Shown piece after piece: positions 1-5,470 of a stretch of DNA of 5,650 nucleotides. This DNA comes from Clostridiales bacterium (GTDB lineage: Bacteria; Bacillota; Clostridia; Christensenellales; Aristaeellaceae). The translations under genes were made by a program, and so were the position numbers. Below the pieces are notes generated by a model. That model saw only the letters and a list, made by a program, of their open reading frames with translations. It was not told the DNA's origin and searched no databases. Positions within the stretch are counted from its first letter, which is position 1. Each line of letters begins with the position of its first letter. The stretch lies in the NCBI GenBank assembly GCA_004556545.1, contig SFGO01000122.1, positions 1 to 5,650 on the forward strand. The letters run 5' to 3'.

Positions 1-76
1 CGCGGGACACGCCGTATTTTTCTGCGTACTTCATCAGGGAGTAGCGGTATTTCATATCCTGTGTTATACTGTCCAT
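1..76 (-). CDS. Transposase-like protein, N-terminal fragment cut by window edge
   Basis: A leftward reading frame opens with ATG at 76-74 and stays open to the window edge, giving 25 residues that begin MDSITQDMKYRYSLMKYA and go on to EKYGVSR. A short start of this kind followed by 'YAEKYGVSRA' is what I associate with the helix-turn-helix N-terminus of integrase-type (IS3/IS481-like) transposases in Clostridia, where this segment would recognise the element ends. That link rests on recollection of the family and not on a search. A good ribosome binding site (GAAAGGAG, 95-88) lies 11 bases upstream, which supports the start. The catalytic DDE domain, if present, lies outside the window, so intactness cannot be judged. 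It could instead be another HTH protein. Confidence 0.6.
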   Translation of the reverse strand, partial: MDSITQDMKYRYSLMKYAEKYGVSR

Positions 77-87
77 GAGGCTTGAGG

Positions 88-95
88 CTCCTTTC
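88..95 (-). promoter_or_regulatory. Ribosome binding site of the transposase-like gene
   Basis: GAAAGGAG on the minus strand ends 11 bases before the ATG at 76. It starts immediately after the TAA (100-98) of a possible short upstream frame, so translation of the two could be coupled. Confidence 0.55.
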
Positions 96-97
96 GG

Positions 98-166
98 TTA
101 GTTTGCGGCAGCGATGCTATACCACGCGGAGTCCTCCGGTCTCTTTCTTTGAGTTTCACTGTTCAA
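98..166 (-). CDS. Possible 22-residue leader peptide upstream of the transposase-like gene
   Basis: Read leftward from a TTG at 166-164 to a TAA at 100-98, this frame gives MNSETQRKRPEDSAWYSIAA plus AN. The composition is protein-like, with a basic stretch QRKRP followed by SAWYSIAAA. It ends 2 bases before the ribosome binding site of the next gene, as leader peptides often do. Against it, no Shine-Dalgarno sequence lies at normal distance from the TTG. The AGGAGG at 195-190 is 23 bases away and faces an AUG that is followed at once by UAG. The frame continues open upstream to a TGA near 212 without an ATG or GTG. It may be a chance frame or a decayed one. Confidence 0.25.
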   Translation of the reverse strand: MNSETQRKRPEDSAWYSIAAAN

Positions 167-183
167 TATGAATTGTAGCTCTA

Positions 184-195
184 CATTCGCCTCCT
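184..195 (-). promoter_or_regulatory. AGGAGG followed by a start-stop AUG-UAG
   Basis: On the minus strand a perfect AGGAGG (195-190) is followed after 3 bases by ATG (186-184) and immediately by TAG (183-181). The TAG lies inside a small inverted repeat, TGTAG-AG-CTACA (185-174). The spacing is short for initiation. It may be a ribosome-loading site in the leader of the transposase-like gene, or coincidence. I see no usable longer frame from this site. Confidence 0.25.
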
Positions 196-250
196 GTATG
201 TTTTCTTGTCAATGACACTTTATTTGTTTGCGAATCGTTTGTCTTTCTTT

Positions 251-275
251 TTGTGATTACCACAATTGTATTATA
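251..275 (-). promoter_or_regulatory. TATAAT -10 box with adjoining inverted repeat, candidate promoter of the transposase-like gene
   Basis: Minus-strand TATAAT (275-270) is a perfect -10 hexamer, but no good -35 sits at 16-18 bases; the nearest at that spacing is a weak TATTTG. Just downstream lies TTGTG-GTAAT-CACAA (265-251), two perfect 5-base arms around 5 bases, which would cover the transcription start and could be an operator. The leader from here to the ATG at 76 would be about 190 bases. The whole stretch from about 160 to 300 is AT-rich compared with the flanking genes, which fits an element end or an insertion junction. Confidence 0.35.
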
Positions 276-289
276 GAGCTTATGTTAGA

Positions 290-339
290 GCCAAATAGAA
301 ACAACCCCCCGCTTTCAGCAACATTGCCGAAAGCGGGGG
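290..339 (-). terminator. Rho-independent terminator of the ribU-tsaE-tsaB-rimI operon
   Basis: The arms 339-329 (GGGGG-type, read as CCCCCGCTTTC on the minus strand) and 316-306 (GAAAGCGGGGG) form an 11-bp perfect stem around a 12-base loop. On the minus strand it is followed by GTTGTTTCTATTT, which is T-rich. It lies about 45 bases past the rimI stop codon, where the terminator of the leftward operon is expected. On the plus strand the sequence after the stem is not T-rich, so it probably works in one direction only. Confidence 0.85.
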
Positions 340-382
340 CTTAACATTCAAACGTATTTTTGTGCGTCAGTGGAAAAAACGC

Positions 383-859
383 CTATTCCTCAACAAAATT
401 TTCTTCCGCTTCCGGCATTTCCTGACAGACGTACAAAAGCGCGTCCTCACCGTTGTCTTCGTAATAGCGCTTGCGCACACCCAACTGAATGAAATGCAGC
501 TTGCGGTACAGCGCCTGAGCGATCAGATTGGTCTTGCGAACCTCCAGCGTCATGTACTGCACGCCCATGTTGGCGGCGTACTGCATCAGCGCCCGCATCA
601 GCGCTTCGCCGATGCCCTCGCCCCGGCGGCTTTTCGTCACCGCTACGTTGGTGATGTGCCCTTCGTCCAGAATCAGCCACGCTCCGGCGTAGCCCAGTAC
701 CGCGCCGTCTTCTTCCGCCACGATGTAGCGGGCGCAGGCGTTGCGGGTCATTTCCTCCTGAAAGCTCTGCAGGCTCCACGGCTCCGGAAAGGTTTCCACT
801 TCGATGGCATGGACCGCCTCGGCGTCGGCCAACGTCATGCGGCGATAGACTACGCTCAT
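383..859 (-). CDS. rimI: RimI-like GNAT N-acetyltransferase
   Basis: This 158-residue protein is the usual size for RimI, the GNAT enzyme that transfers acetyl from acetyl-CoA to an N-terminal residue; ribosomal protein bS18 is the known substrate in E. coli. Visible signatures are FPEPWS (24-29), the acetyl-CoA pyrophosphate loop RRGEGIG (78-84) after the NVAV strand (71-74), LEVRKTN (105-111), ALYRKLHF (116-123), and RKRYYEDNGEDALLY near the C-terminus. Most relatives have Gly-Phe where this one has His-Phe (122-123). The ATG at 859 overlaps the tsaB stop as ATGA and has GGAGGG (871-866) upstream. A longer in-frame opening up to 970 lies inside tsaB and was rejected. The acidic tail EAEENFVEE is not a core motif. 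In Firmicutes, RimI genes commonly neighbour tsaE and tsaB, so the real substrate may differ from bS18. Confidence 0.92.
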   Translation of the reverse strand: MSVVYRRMTLADAEAVHAIEVETFPEPWSLQSFQEEMTRNACARYIVAEEDGAVLGYAGAWLILDEGHITNVAVTKSRRGEGIGEALMRALMQYAANMGVQYMTLEVRKTNLIAQALYRKLHFIQLGVRKRYYEDNGEDALLYVCQEMPEAEENFVEE

Positions 860-1572
860 GCTTTTCCCTCCGCCGCCAGTTTGGCCGCCCGGGCCCGTTC
901 CGCCTGCGGGGCGCGCAGATAATGGGGCTGCAGGGTCAGATAGTCCACGGCGCTTTCCCGGTTTTCCCATGCCAGCGCCGCTGCCGCTGCGGGCCGCAGA
1001 TAACCCATCTGAGCGGGAGCCAAAACCGCCCGTTGGCCCAACCGGGTTTCGATCGCCGTGCGGTAGCGTTCCACGCCGTCCCCCAGAAAGCAGAGCTTTT
1101 GCTCCGGCTCGGCGGCAGAAAGCGCCTTGTCCAGATACTCATCCAGCTTGGCGGCGGTATCTTCCATTACCCGCCGGGGAATCTGTCCCGGCTGAAACGC
1201 CGCGCCGTAGACCTGCCCCGCCCTTGCGTCCTGAATGGAACAGATCAGGTCAGGGGTCAGACTCACGCCCCAGGCCAGCGCTTCCAGCGCATCCACCGCC
1301 ACGCAGGGCTTGCCTGCGCCGTGGGCCATGCCCTTCACCGCACTGACGCCGATGCGCACGCCGGTGAAGGAGCCGGGGCCGACGACCGCCGCATACAGGT
1401 CGATCTCGGAAATATCCGTGGAGCACTTGTTCAGCGCTTCCTCCACCATGGGCATCAGGCTGACGGAATGGGTCAGCCGGTTCACGGCCGCGCCCTCGTA
1501 CAGAATTTTTCCTTCTTCCAGCACCGCCACGCCGCATACCGGGCCGGAGGTGTCCACCGCCAACAGTTTCAT
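856..1572 (-). CDS. tsaB: tRNA t6A biosynthesis protein TsaB
   Basis: TsaB is the non-catalytic ASKHA-fold partner of TsaD in the TsaBDE complex, which attaches threonylcarbamoyl to A37 of ANN-decoding tRNAs in the cytoplasm. The 238-residue length is normal. The protein opens with MKLLAVDTSG (strand and first phosphate loop of the fold), has the LTHS segment with His35, and carries the family hallmark VVGPGSFTGVRIG (63-75), followed by KGMAHGAGKPCVAVDALEALA. The C-terminal half is poorly conserved, as usual for TsaB, and ends with the typical QPHYLRAPQAER stretch. The ATG at 1572 overlaps the tsaE stop (ATGA) and has GAAGGAG (1590-1584) 11 bases upstream, inside tsaE. The open frame upstream of this ATG is tsaE in another frame. 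TsaD itself is not in the window. Confidence 0.96.
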   Translation of the reverse strand: MKLLAVDTSGPVCGVAVLEEGKILYEGAAVNRLTHSVSLMPMVEEALNKCSTDISEIDLYAAVVGPGSFTGVRIGVSAVKGMAHGAGKPCVAVDALEALAWGVSLTPDLICSIQDARAGQVYGAAFQPGQIPRRVMEDTAAKLDEYLDKALSAAEPEQKLCFLGDGVERYRTAIETRLGQRAVLAPAQMGYLRPAAAAALAWENRESAVDYLTLQPHYLRAPQAERARAAKLAAEGKA

Positions 1573-2036
1573 TCTTCGTTCGTCTCCTTCGGCTTTTCCC
1601 CGTCGATGGCGTGAAAGCCGCCCACGGGCCGCAGGCTGATTTCCCGTTCGTTGTCGTCCGTGGGGGTCAGCGTGATCTCCAGATAGGTTTCCGGGATCAC
1701 CTCTTCCGCCTGACTGGGCCATTCCACGACGCTGACGCCTTCGCCGTACAGGTATTCATCCATGGACAGCTCGTAAAGCTCCTCGGCGCTTTCCAGCCGG
1801 TACCAGTCGAAGTGATACAGGGGCAAGCGGCCCGTTTCATACATCTGCATGATCGGAAAGGTGGGGCTGGGCAGATAGCCTTCGATCCCCAATCCCCGGG
1901 CGATGCCGCGGGTCAGCTCGCTTTTGCCTGCGCCCATGTCGCCCAGCAGCAGGATCACGTCGCCGGGCCGCAACTGGTCTGCCAGCCGGGCGCCCAGCGC
2001 CCGCGTCTCTTCGGGGGAATGCGTCTGATACGTCAC
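1569..2036 (-). CDS. tsaE: tRNA t6A biosynthesis ATPase TsaE (GTG start)
   Basis: TsaE is the small P-loop ATPase that drives cycling of the TsaB-TsaD complex in t6A synthesis. The 155-residue protein starts MTYQTHSPEETRALG, the normal family opening. It has Walker A GDMGAGKS (32-39), SPTFPIMQMYE (57-67), LYHFDWYRL (73-81) and VVEWPSQ (103-109), all in the expected order; the usual 'HfDlYRL' has Trp78 in place of Leu. The GTG at 2036-2034 was chosen because AAAGGAG (2051-2045) sits 8 bases upstream and family homology begins there. The ATG candidates further upstream (2084, 2060) would add residues with no family match and place the ribosome binding site inside the gene. The 3' end overlaps tsaB by 4 bases. 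The gap to ribU is 90 bases. Confidence 0.95.
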   Translation of the reverse strand: MTYQTHSPEETRALGARLADQLRPGDVILLLGDMGAGKSELTRGIARGLGIEGYLPSPTFPIMQMYETGRLPLYHFDWYRLESAEELYELSMDEYLYGEGVSVVEWPSQAEEVIPETYLEITLTPTDDNEREISLRPVGGFHAIDGEKPKETNEE

Positions 2037-2044
2037 GAAAGGTT

Positions 2045-2051
2045 CTCCTTT
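2045..2051 (-). promoter_or_regulatory. Ribosome binding site deciding the tsaE GTG start
   Basis: AAAGGAG on the minus strand lies 8 bases before the GTG at 2036. It rules out the more distal ATG codons as the main start of tsaE. Confidence 0.75.
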
Positions 2052-2075
2052 CCAATCCATAAGGAAGAGAGAGGC

Positions 2076-2096
2076 GAGGCACACCGCCTGTGCCTC
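2076..2096 (-). repeat. Intercistronic hairpin between ribU and tsaE
   Basis: GAGGCACA (minus 2096-2089) and TGTGCCTC (2083-2076) form a perfect 8-bp stem around GGCGG. It is followed on the minus strand by GCCTCTCTCTTCCTT, which is pyrimidine-rich but has no T run. It could be a leaky terminator or attenuator, or an mRNA processing and stability element that sets the ratio of ribU to tsaE. It is the only structured feature in this gap, and I see no convincing promoter here. Confidence 0.5.
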
Positions 2097-2126
2097 CTCA
2101 TGATTTCACAAGATTTGCCAAAGGGG

Positions 2127-2714
2127 TCAGCCCTGATGATGGAGAAGAGGGGAGAGGGGCTTGTAGACCAGCATGGTAACGGCGCTGATCAGAACCCACT
2201 TGACCAGATTGAATGGGCCGGTAATCAGCAGCACAAATCCCCACTCGTCCTGAATCGCGGGAATCAGGGTCTGCCCCATGGCCACGATCTGTTCCACCGG
2301 CATTCCGTATACCGCCCCGTAAAAGGGGATCATCAGCCACAGATTGCTCAGCACCCCTGCGATAGTGGCGGCGATGGTGCCCACGATCAGGCCGACCAGC
2401 GCGCCCTTGCGGGTCTTATGGCGCTGGTAGATCAGCCCGGCGGGCAAAATCATGGCAAAGCCCATCAGAAAGTCTGCCAGCTCGCCGACTCCCTGGGAGG
2501 ACGTGTGCAGAAGTCCCAGCAGGCTCTTAATCAGCAGAATGAGGGTGGCAGGCCCCGGCCCCATGGCGAAGGCTCCCAGCAGCACCGGCAGATTGCTGAA
2601 GTCCAGCTTGTAGAACAGCACAATGGGGATCTCCACCATAAACAGCACCGCTGAAATGGCGGCCAGAATGGCGATGGTGGTCAGCTGACGGGTCGTGAGA
2701 CGTTTGGATTGCAT
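2127..2714 (-). CDS. ribU: Riboflavin ECF transporter substrate-binding component RibU
   Basis: This is a 195-residue polytopic membrane protein of about six segments, the standard size for an S component of an energy-coupling factor transporter. RibU binds riboflavin and works with the shared EcfA, EcfA' and EcfT module, which is not in this window. Recognisable RibU segments are KLDFSNLPVLLGAF (36-49), GPGPATLILLIKSLLGLL (52-69), GELADFLMG (77-85), AGVLSNLWLMIPFYG (119-133) and the C-terminal GPFNLVKWVLIS helix (166-177). The ATG at 2714 is preceded by AGGAGG (2729-2724) with 9-base spacing. An ATG at 2771 in the same frame lies within the riboswitch expression platform and was rejected. 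The upstream FMN riboswitch independently supports the substrate assignment: high FMN would shut off uptake of its precursor. Confidence 0.95.
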   Translation of the reverse strand: MQSKRLTTRQLTTIAILAAISAVLFMVEIPIVLFYKLDFSNLPVLLGAFAMGPGPATLILLIKSLLGLLHTSSQGVGELADFLMGFAMILPAGLIYQRHKTRKGALVGLIVGTIAATIAGVLSNLWLMIPFYGAVYGMPVEQIVAMGQTLIPAIQDEWGFVLLITGPFNLVKWVLISAVTMLVYKPLSPLLHHQG

Positions 2715-2735
2715 AACAAAAAACCTCCTGAGCGT

Positions 2736-2765
2736 AAAAATTCCCTGATGGCTCTTCATCAGGGA
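2736..2765 (-). terminator. Intrinsic terminator, expression platform of the FMN riboswitch
   Basis: On the minus strand TCCCTGATG (2765-2757) and CATCAGGGA (2750-2742) make a 9-bp perfect stem with a 6-base loop (AAGAGC), followed by A and five T (2741-2736). It lies between the aptamer and the ribU ribosome binding site, so it would stop transcription before ribU. Part of it (GAAGAGCC, 2757-2750) is complementary to the 5' strand of aptamer helix P1, which provides a switch (see findings). Confidence 0.88.
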
Positions 2766-2785
2766 CAACACGCTTGCAGGCAGGC

Positions 2786-2932
<147 letters not shown>

Positions 2933-2953
2933 ATCATCTGGTTTCCGAAAGAA

Positions 2954-2982
2954 ATCGTAACACGCCGGACAGGGAAAGTCAA
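2954..2982 (-). promoter_or_regulatory. Sigma-A type promoter of the riboswitch-ribU operon
   Basis: On the minus strand the -35 TTGACT (2982-2977) and -10 TACGAT (2959-2954) are separated by exactly 17 bases. The predicted start near 2947 would place the first transcribed bases about 15 nt before helix P1 of the riboswitch, which is ideal geometry. I see no better promoter in the roughly 110 bases up to the divergent sigma-factor gene. Confidence 0.8.
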
Positions 2983-3017
2983 TATTTCCGCGAAATTCTC
3001 TCAAAGAGCCACTTTTT

Positions 3018-3048
3018 TGCAACCTTTTGCCATGCTCCTGCATCTGTA
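3018..3048 (+). promoter_or_regulatory. Candidate ECF-type promoter of the sigma-factor operon
   Basis: TGCAACC followed by TTTT (3018-3028) has the AAC core of ECF -35 elements. GCATCTGTA (3040-3048) fits the short CGTC/CATC-type -10, with 15 bases between TGCAACC and GCATCT. No sigma-A hexamer pair is visible before the gene. ECF operons usually transcribe themselves, so this is probably the target of the sigma factor encoded 46 bases downstream. The predicted start near 3054 coincides with the palindrome described next. The motif match is by eye. Confidence 0.55.
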
Positions 3049-3052
3049 GGAG

Positions 3053-3068
3053 TGAAAAGCGCTTTTCA
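3053..3068 (+). repeat. Perfect 16-bp palindrome in the sigma-operon leader
   Basis: TGAAAAGCGCTTTTCA is its own reverse complement. It sits at or just after the predicted start of the ECF-type promoter and 25 bases before the sigma-factor ATG. A palindrome of this size without a loop resembles an operator for a dimeric DNA-binding protein more than an RNA hairpin, and it has no T run after it. No regulator gene for it is in the window. Confidence 0.6.
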
Positions 3069-3093
3069 TCCAAGTCCATCCGGGAGGTACGAT

Positions 3094-3567
3094 ATGACAC
3101 AAGCGGAATTTGTCCGGCGCGTTGTGGCCATGGAGGATACGCTCTATCGCGTGTCCACCACCATCCTTCCACAACTTTGCGACCGGCAGGACGCCGTTCA
3201 GAGCGCCATTGAAAAAGCCCTGCGGAAACAGGAAAAGCTGCGCGATCCCAACGCGCTGGAAGCATGGCTGACGCGGATCCTCATCAACGAGTGCTACCTG
3301 ATCCTGCGCAGCCGCAAACGGGAAACGCCCATGAACGATCTGCCCGAGCGGGAAACGGCCCCCGACGCTCTGCCCGATCTGTATGAACTGTTCACGTCCC
3401 TTGAGGAGAAATATCGTCTGCCGATGGTTTTATATTACGTGGAGGGCTATTCCATAGCGGAGGCGGCGCACATTCTGCGCCTTCCTCAAGGCACGCTGAA
3501 ATCCCGGCTTCACCGGGGACGGCAGGCCCTTCGCAGCAGCCTTGCGTTAAAGGAGGTAGACGGATGA
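3094..3567 (+). CDS. ECF-family RNA polymerase sigma factor
   Basis: This 157-residue protein has the two-domain layout of extracytoplasmic-function sigma-70 factors, which direct RNA polymerase to a small regulon after an envelope or extracellular signal. Region 2 spans roughly 16-75 (DAVQSAIEKALRKQEKL, AWLTRILINECYLILRSRKR). Region 4 spans about 98-148: ELFTSLEEKYRLPMVLYY, then the helix-turn-helix YSIAEAAHILRLPQGTLKSR and LHRGRQALR. The ATG at 3094 is preceded by GGGAGG with 6-base spacing; the open frame upstream to 2809 runs through the promoter and riboswitch and was rejected. The stop overlaps the next gene as ATGA, which couples it to the probable anti-sigma factor. The ECF subgroup cannot be assigned by eye. 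Confidence 0.93.
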   Translation: MTQAEFVRRVVAMEDTLYRVSTTILPQLCDRQDAVQSAIEKALRKQEKLRDPNALEAWLTRILINECYLILRSRKRETPMNDLPERETAPDALPDLYELFTSLEEKYRLPMVLYYVEGYSIAEAAHILRLPQGTLKSRLHRGRQALRSSLALKEVDG

Positions 3568-4352
3568 ACGCTGAAAACCTGAAAAAACTGTACGGCTCCA
3601 CGCCGGAGAGTTTCCGGCAGAGCGTGGAACAAGCCCTGAATCAGTCTTCCCATCCCGTTTCTTTCCCCCGCCGCGCGCCGGTGCGGCGCTCCCTGCGGCT
3701 GGCGCTGGTATGCGCGCTGATATTGGTGCTGCTGACCGCCGCAGCCTACGCGGTGTTTTCGCCCCGGGTGGCCGAGGTATTCGGCGCGGCCTACGGCCCT
3801 GCGGCGCAGGAAAGACTGCAGGCAGGCAGGAGCGCCCAGCCGGAAAGCAGTATCGAGCTGGGCGGCGTGCGCTATACACTGCACGAAGTCACCTACATCG
3901 ACAGCGGCCTGTATGCCGTAGCGACCATCCGCCCGGCAGACGGCTCCAAAATTGTGCTGTTGCCCCAGGAAGAGGACGATCCCGACACGCCCGTGGGCAC
4001 CGACCGCTACAACGCCATTCACCCAGGCTCGGATGCGCCCACCTACGGCGAAAAGGCCGCCGAGACCGGCGCAAAGCTGATCTATGCCGAAATCGCCGTG
4101 GATCAGATCGCCGTGGACGGCGGCCCGGCGCTTTCCCCCGCCTGCTACGGCGTGTCCAGCCACCCGCAGGAGGACGGCAGCGTCCTTTACACGCTGGAAA
4201 TCGACGCGGGCACGGCCGTTACCGCCGGAGAAAGCTACACGCTGCACCTGTGGGTCTCCCACTGGGAATACGACCGGCGGGATGAAACCTATGAGGGCGA
4301 AGAATGGCTCGTTACGGTCACGCCCAAAGCCGCCGAAGAGAAAGGAGAATAA
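3564..4352 (+). CDS. Probable membrane-anchored anti-sigma factor
   Basis: The 262-residue protein begins with a short cytoplasmic segment MNAENLKKLYGSTPESFRQS then VEQALNQ (about 1-30). A basic stretch (RRAPVRRS, 36-43) and one transmembrane helix follow (about 44-65, LRLALVCALILVLLTAAAYA), then an outside domain of about 195 residues rich in beta-type sequence (GVRYTLHEVTYIDSGLYAVA and following). This topology, and the 4-base overlap with the sigma gene, fit an anti-sigma factor that holds the sigma factor at the membrane and senses an external signal. There is no HxxxCxxC zinc anti-sigma motif, so it is not a classical ZAS protein; it resembles the DUF4179-like single-pass partners found beside clostridial ECF genes. 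AAAGGAGG (3549-3556) is 7 bases before the ATG. The role is inferred from topology and context. Confidence 0.75.
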   Translation: MNAENLKKLYGSTPESFRQSVEQALNQSSHPVSFPRRAPVRRSLRLALVCALILVLLTAAAYAVFSPRVAEVFGAAYGPAAQERLQAGRSAQPESSIELGGVRYTLHEVTYIDSGLYAVATIRPADGSKIVLLPQEEDDPDTPVGTDRYNAIHPGSDAPTYGEKAAETGAKLIYAEIAVDQIAVDGGPALSPACYGVSSHPQEDGSVLYTLEIDAGTAVTAGESYTLHLWVSHWEYDRRDETYEGEEWLVTVTPKAAEEKGE

Positions 4353-4355
4353 ACC

Positions 4356-5450
4356 GTGAAGAAACTGCTTTGCCTGCTGGCCGCGCTGCTGCTTCTCTGC
4401 CCCGCCGGGCTGGCGGAAAATTCGAAAGAATGCGAAATTCTCCTTCCGGACGGCTACACGGGCACCTTGCCGGTGTACCGGGCCACGCTGCGGGACGAAA
4501 GCGCCGTCCCCCTGTTCGATGAACTGGACGTGTCTCTGTTCAATCAGAGCGGCGAACCGGAATTTGCGCCTGTTCTTTTTCGCAAAAAGCCGCTGCGTTC
4601 CGGCTCTTACACCTACCCTGACGGCGCCGTGCTGACCACCTCCCCGGAAACGCTCCGTTATAAGGAGTACGACGGCACTTATGTGAGCCTTCTCCACTCT
4701 GCGGAAGACGGTTCTGAAATTCGGGAGGAGCTTCCCCGTTCTTCCCTGAAAAGCGCCATCGCCGATCTGGCTGCCGGGGCCCGTCAATGCTGGCCTGAAC
4801 TGGACGAGCAGCCCCAGCTGACCACGGACGCATTGCCCGGAATCACGCTGGACGAAGCCAAGGCCCGGATGGAAGCCCTGCTGGAAAAGCTGGGCGTAGG
4901 GGATAACGCACGGTTTGTCTACGGGCTGGATATGCAGCCGGAGCGCATCCGGGAGCTGGGCGCACACTACAATGAGGTTTTTTCCTTCCAAACGCCCGAA
5001 TGGGATTTTGCCCTTGCCACGGAGGAAGATCAGGGCTTCTATGTTTATTACGAGTTTCAGCTGAACGGTCTGGACATCCAGTCCATGGACATTGCACCTT
5101 TTTCAGCTTCGGCCTACTTTACCCGGGAGGGAATGCACTCGTTCCGGCTGACGAATCCCGCCGTGATTGGAGAAATTTACGATACGCCCGACGCGCTGGT
5201 TTCCCCCGAAACGATCCTTACCCGGTTTGAAAAGGACAACCCTGACCGGATCCGGTATGGTTTCAACGATCCCACGCCGGTTCAAATGAAGCTGGTCTAC
5301 ACCCTGCAGCGCGCCCCGCAGAAGAAAGACGGCATGGTGCTGGCCCCGGCATGGTACGTCCGCTATACTTTTGTGGACGGCGTTCCGAAAGAAGGTTGGG
5401 TCTGGTATTCCGCGCTGGACGGCGTGAAGCTGATGGACTGCTATTCGTGA
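4356..5450 (+). CDS. Secreted protein of unknown function in the ECF sigma operon
   Basis: I do not recognise this 364-residue protein. It starts at GTG 4356 with AAAGGAG (4341-4347) 8 bases upstream and only 3 bases after the previous stop, so it is in the same operon. Residues 1-20 form a clear signal peptide (KK, then a Leu/Ala core, then CPAGLA), with likely cleavage after Ala20; Cys15 does not sit in a normal lipobox. The mature part looks like mixed beta strands with a helix at 163-180 (ITLDEAKARMEALLEKLG). The C-terminal third (LVYTLQR, APAWYVRYTF, VWYSALDGVKLM) weakly recalls the YycH/YycI or PepSY type of extracytoplasmic domain, a suggestion only. Three cysteines remain in the mature chain (26, 145, 362). 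As the last gene of a sigma/anti-sigma operon it may modulate signalling or be its main output. Confidence 0.85.
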   Translation: MKKLLCLLAALLLLCPAGLAENSKECEILLPDGYTGTLPVYRATLRDESAVPLFDELDVSLFNQSGEPEFAPVLFRKKPLRSGSYTYPDGAVLTTSPETLRYKEYDGTYVSLLHSAEDGSEIREELPRSSLKSAIADLAAGARQCWPELDEQPQLTTDALPGITLDEAKARMEALLEKLGVGDNARFVYGLDMQPERIRELGAHYNEVFSFQTPEWDFALATEEDQGFYVYYEFQLNGLDIQSMDIAPFSASAYFTREGMHSFRLTNPAVIGEIYDTPDALVSPETILTRFEKDNPDRIRYGFNDPTPVQMKLVYTLQRAPQKKDGMVLAPAWYVRYTFVDGVPKEGWVWYSALDGVKLMDCYS

Positions 5451-5470
5451 TTTGGTTTGGAAGAAAAGGA

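Noticed and set aside
207..212. Perfect TTGACA -35 hexamer on the minus strand
   Set aside because: No -10-like hexamer lies 16-18 bases downstream, where the sequence reads CGAATG or GAATGT.
2037..2084. ATG starts for tsaE upstream of the GTG
   Set aside because: The extra residues (MCLASLFLMDWKGEPF) have no family counterpart, and the strong AAAGGAG at 2051-2045 is correctly spaced only for the GTG.
1611..2654. A 347-residue open frame on the plus strand opposite tsaE and ribU
   Set aside because: It is antisense to two confidently identified genes, is very rich in Gln, His and Gly, and has no recognisable domain.
2715..2771. N-terminal extension of RibU from an ATG at 2771
   Set aside because: This ATG and the extra 19 codons lie in the riboswitch terminator hairpin. 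The ATG at 2714 has a perfect AGGAGG and begins where the family begins.
3510..4991. A 493-residue open frame on the minus strand opposite the sigma operon
   Set aside because: It lies antisense to three genes with good ribosome binding sites, clear domains and a signal peptide. Its sequence is low-complexity in Gly, Arg and Gln with no recognisable domain, and no ribosome binding site or promoter supports it. GC-rich codon use explains it.
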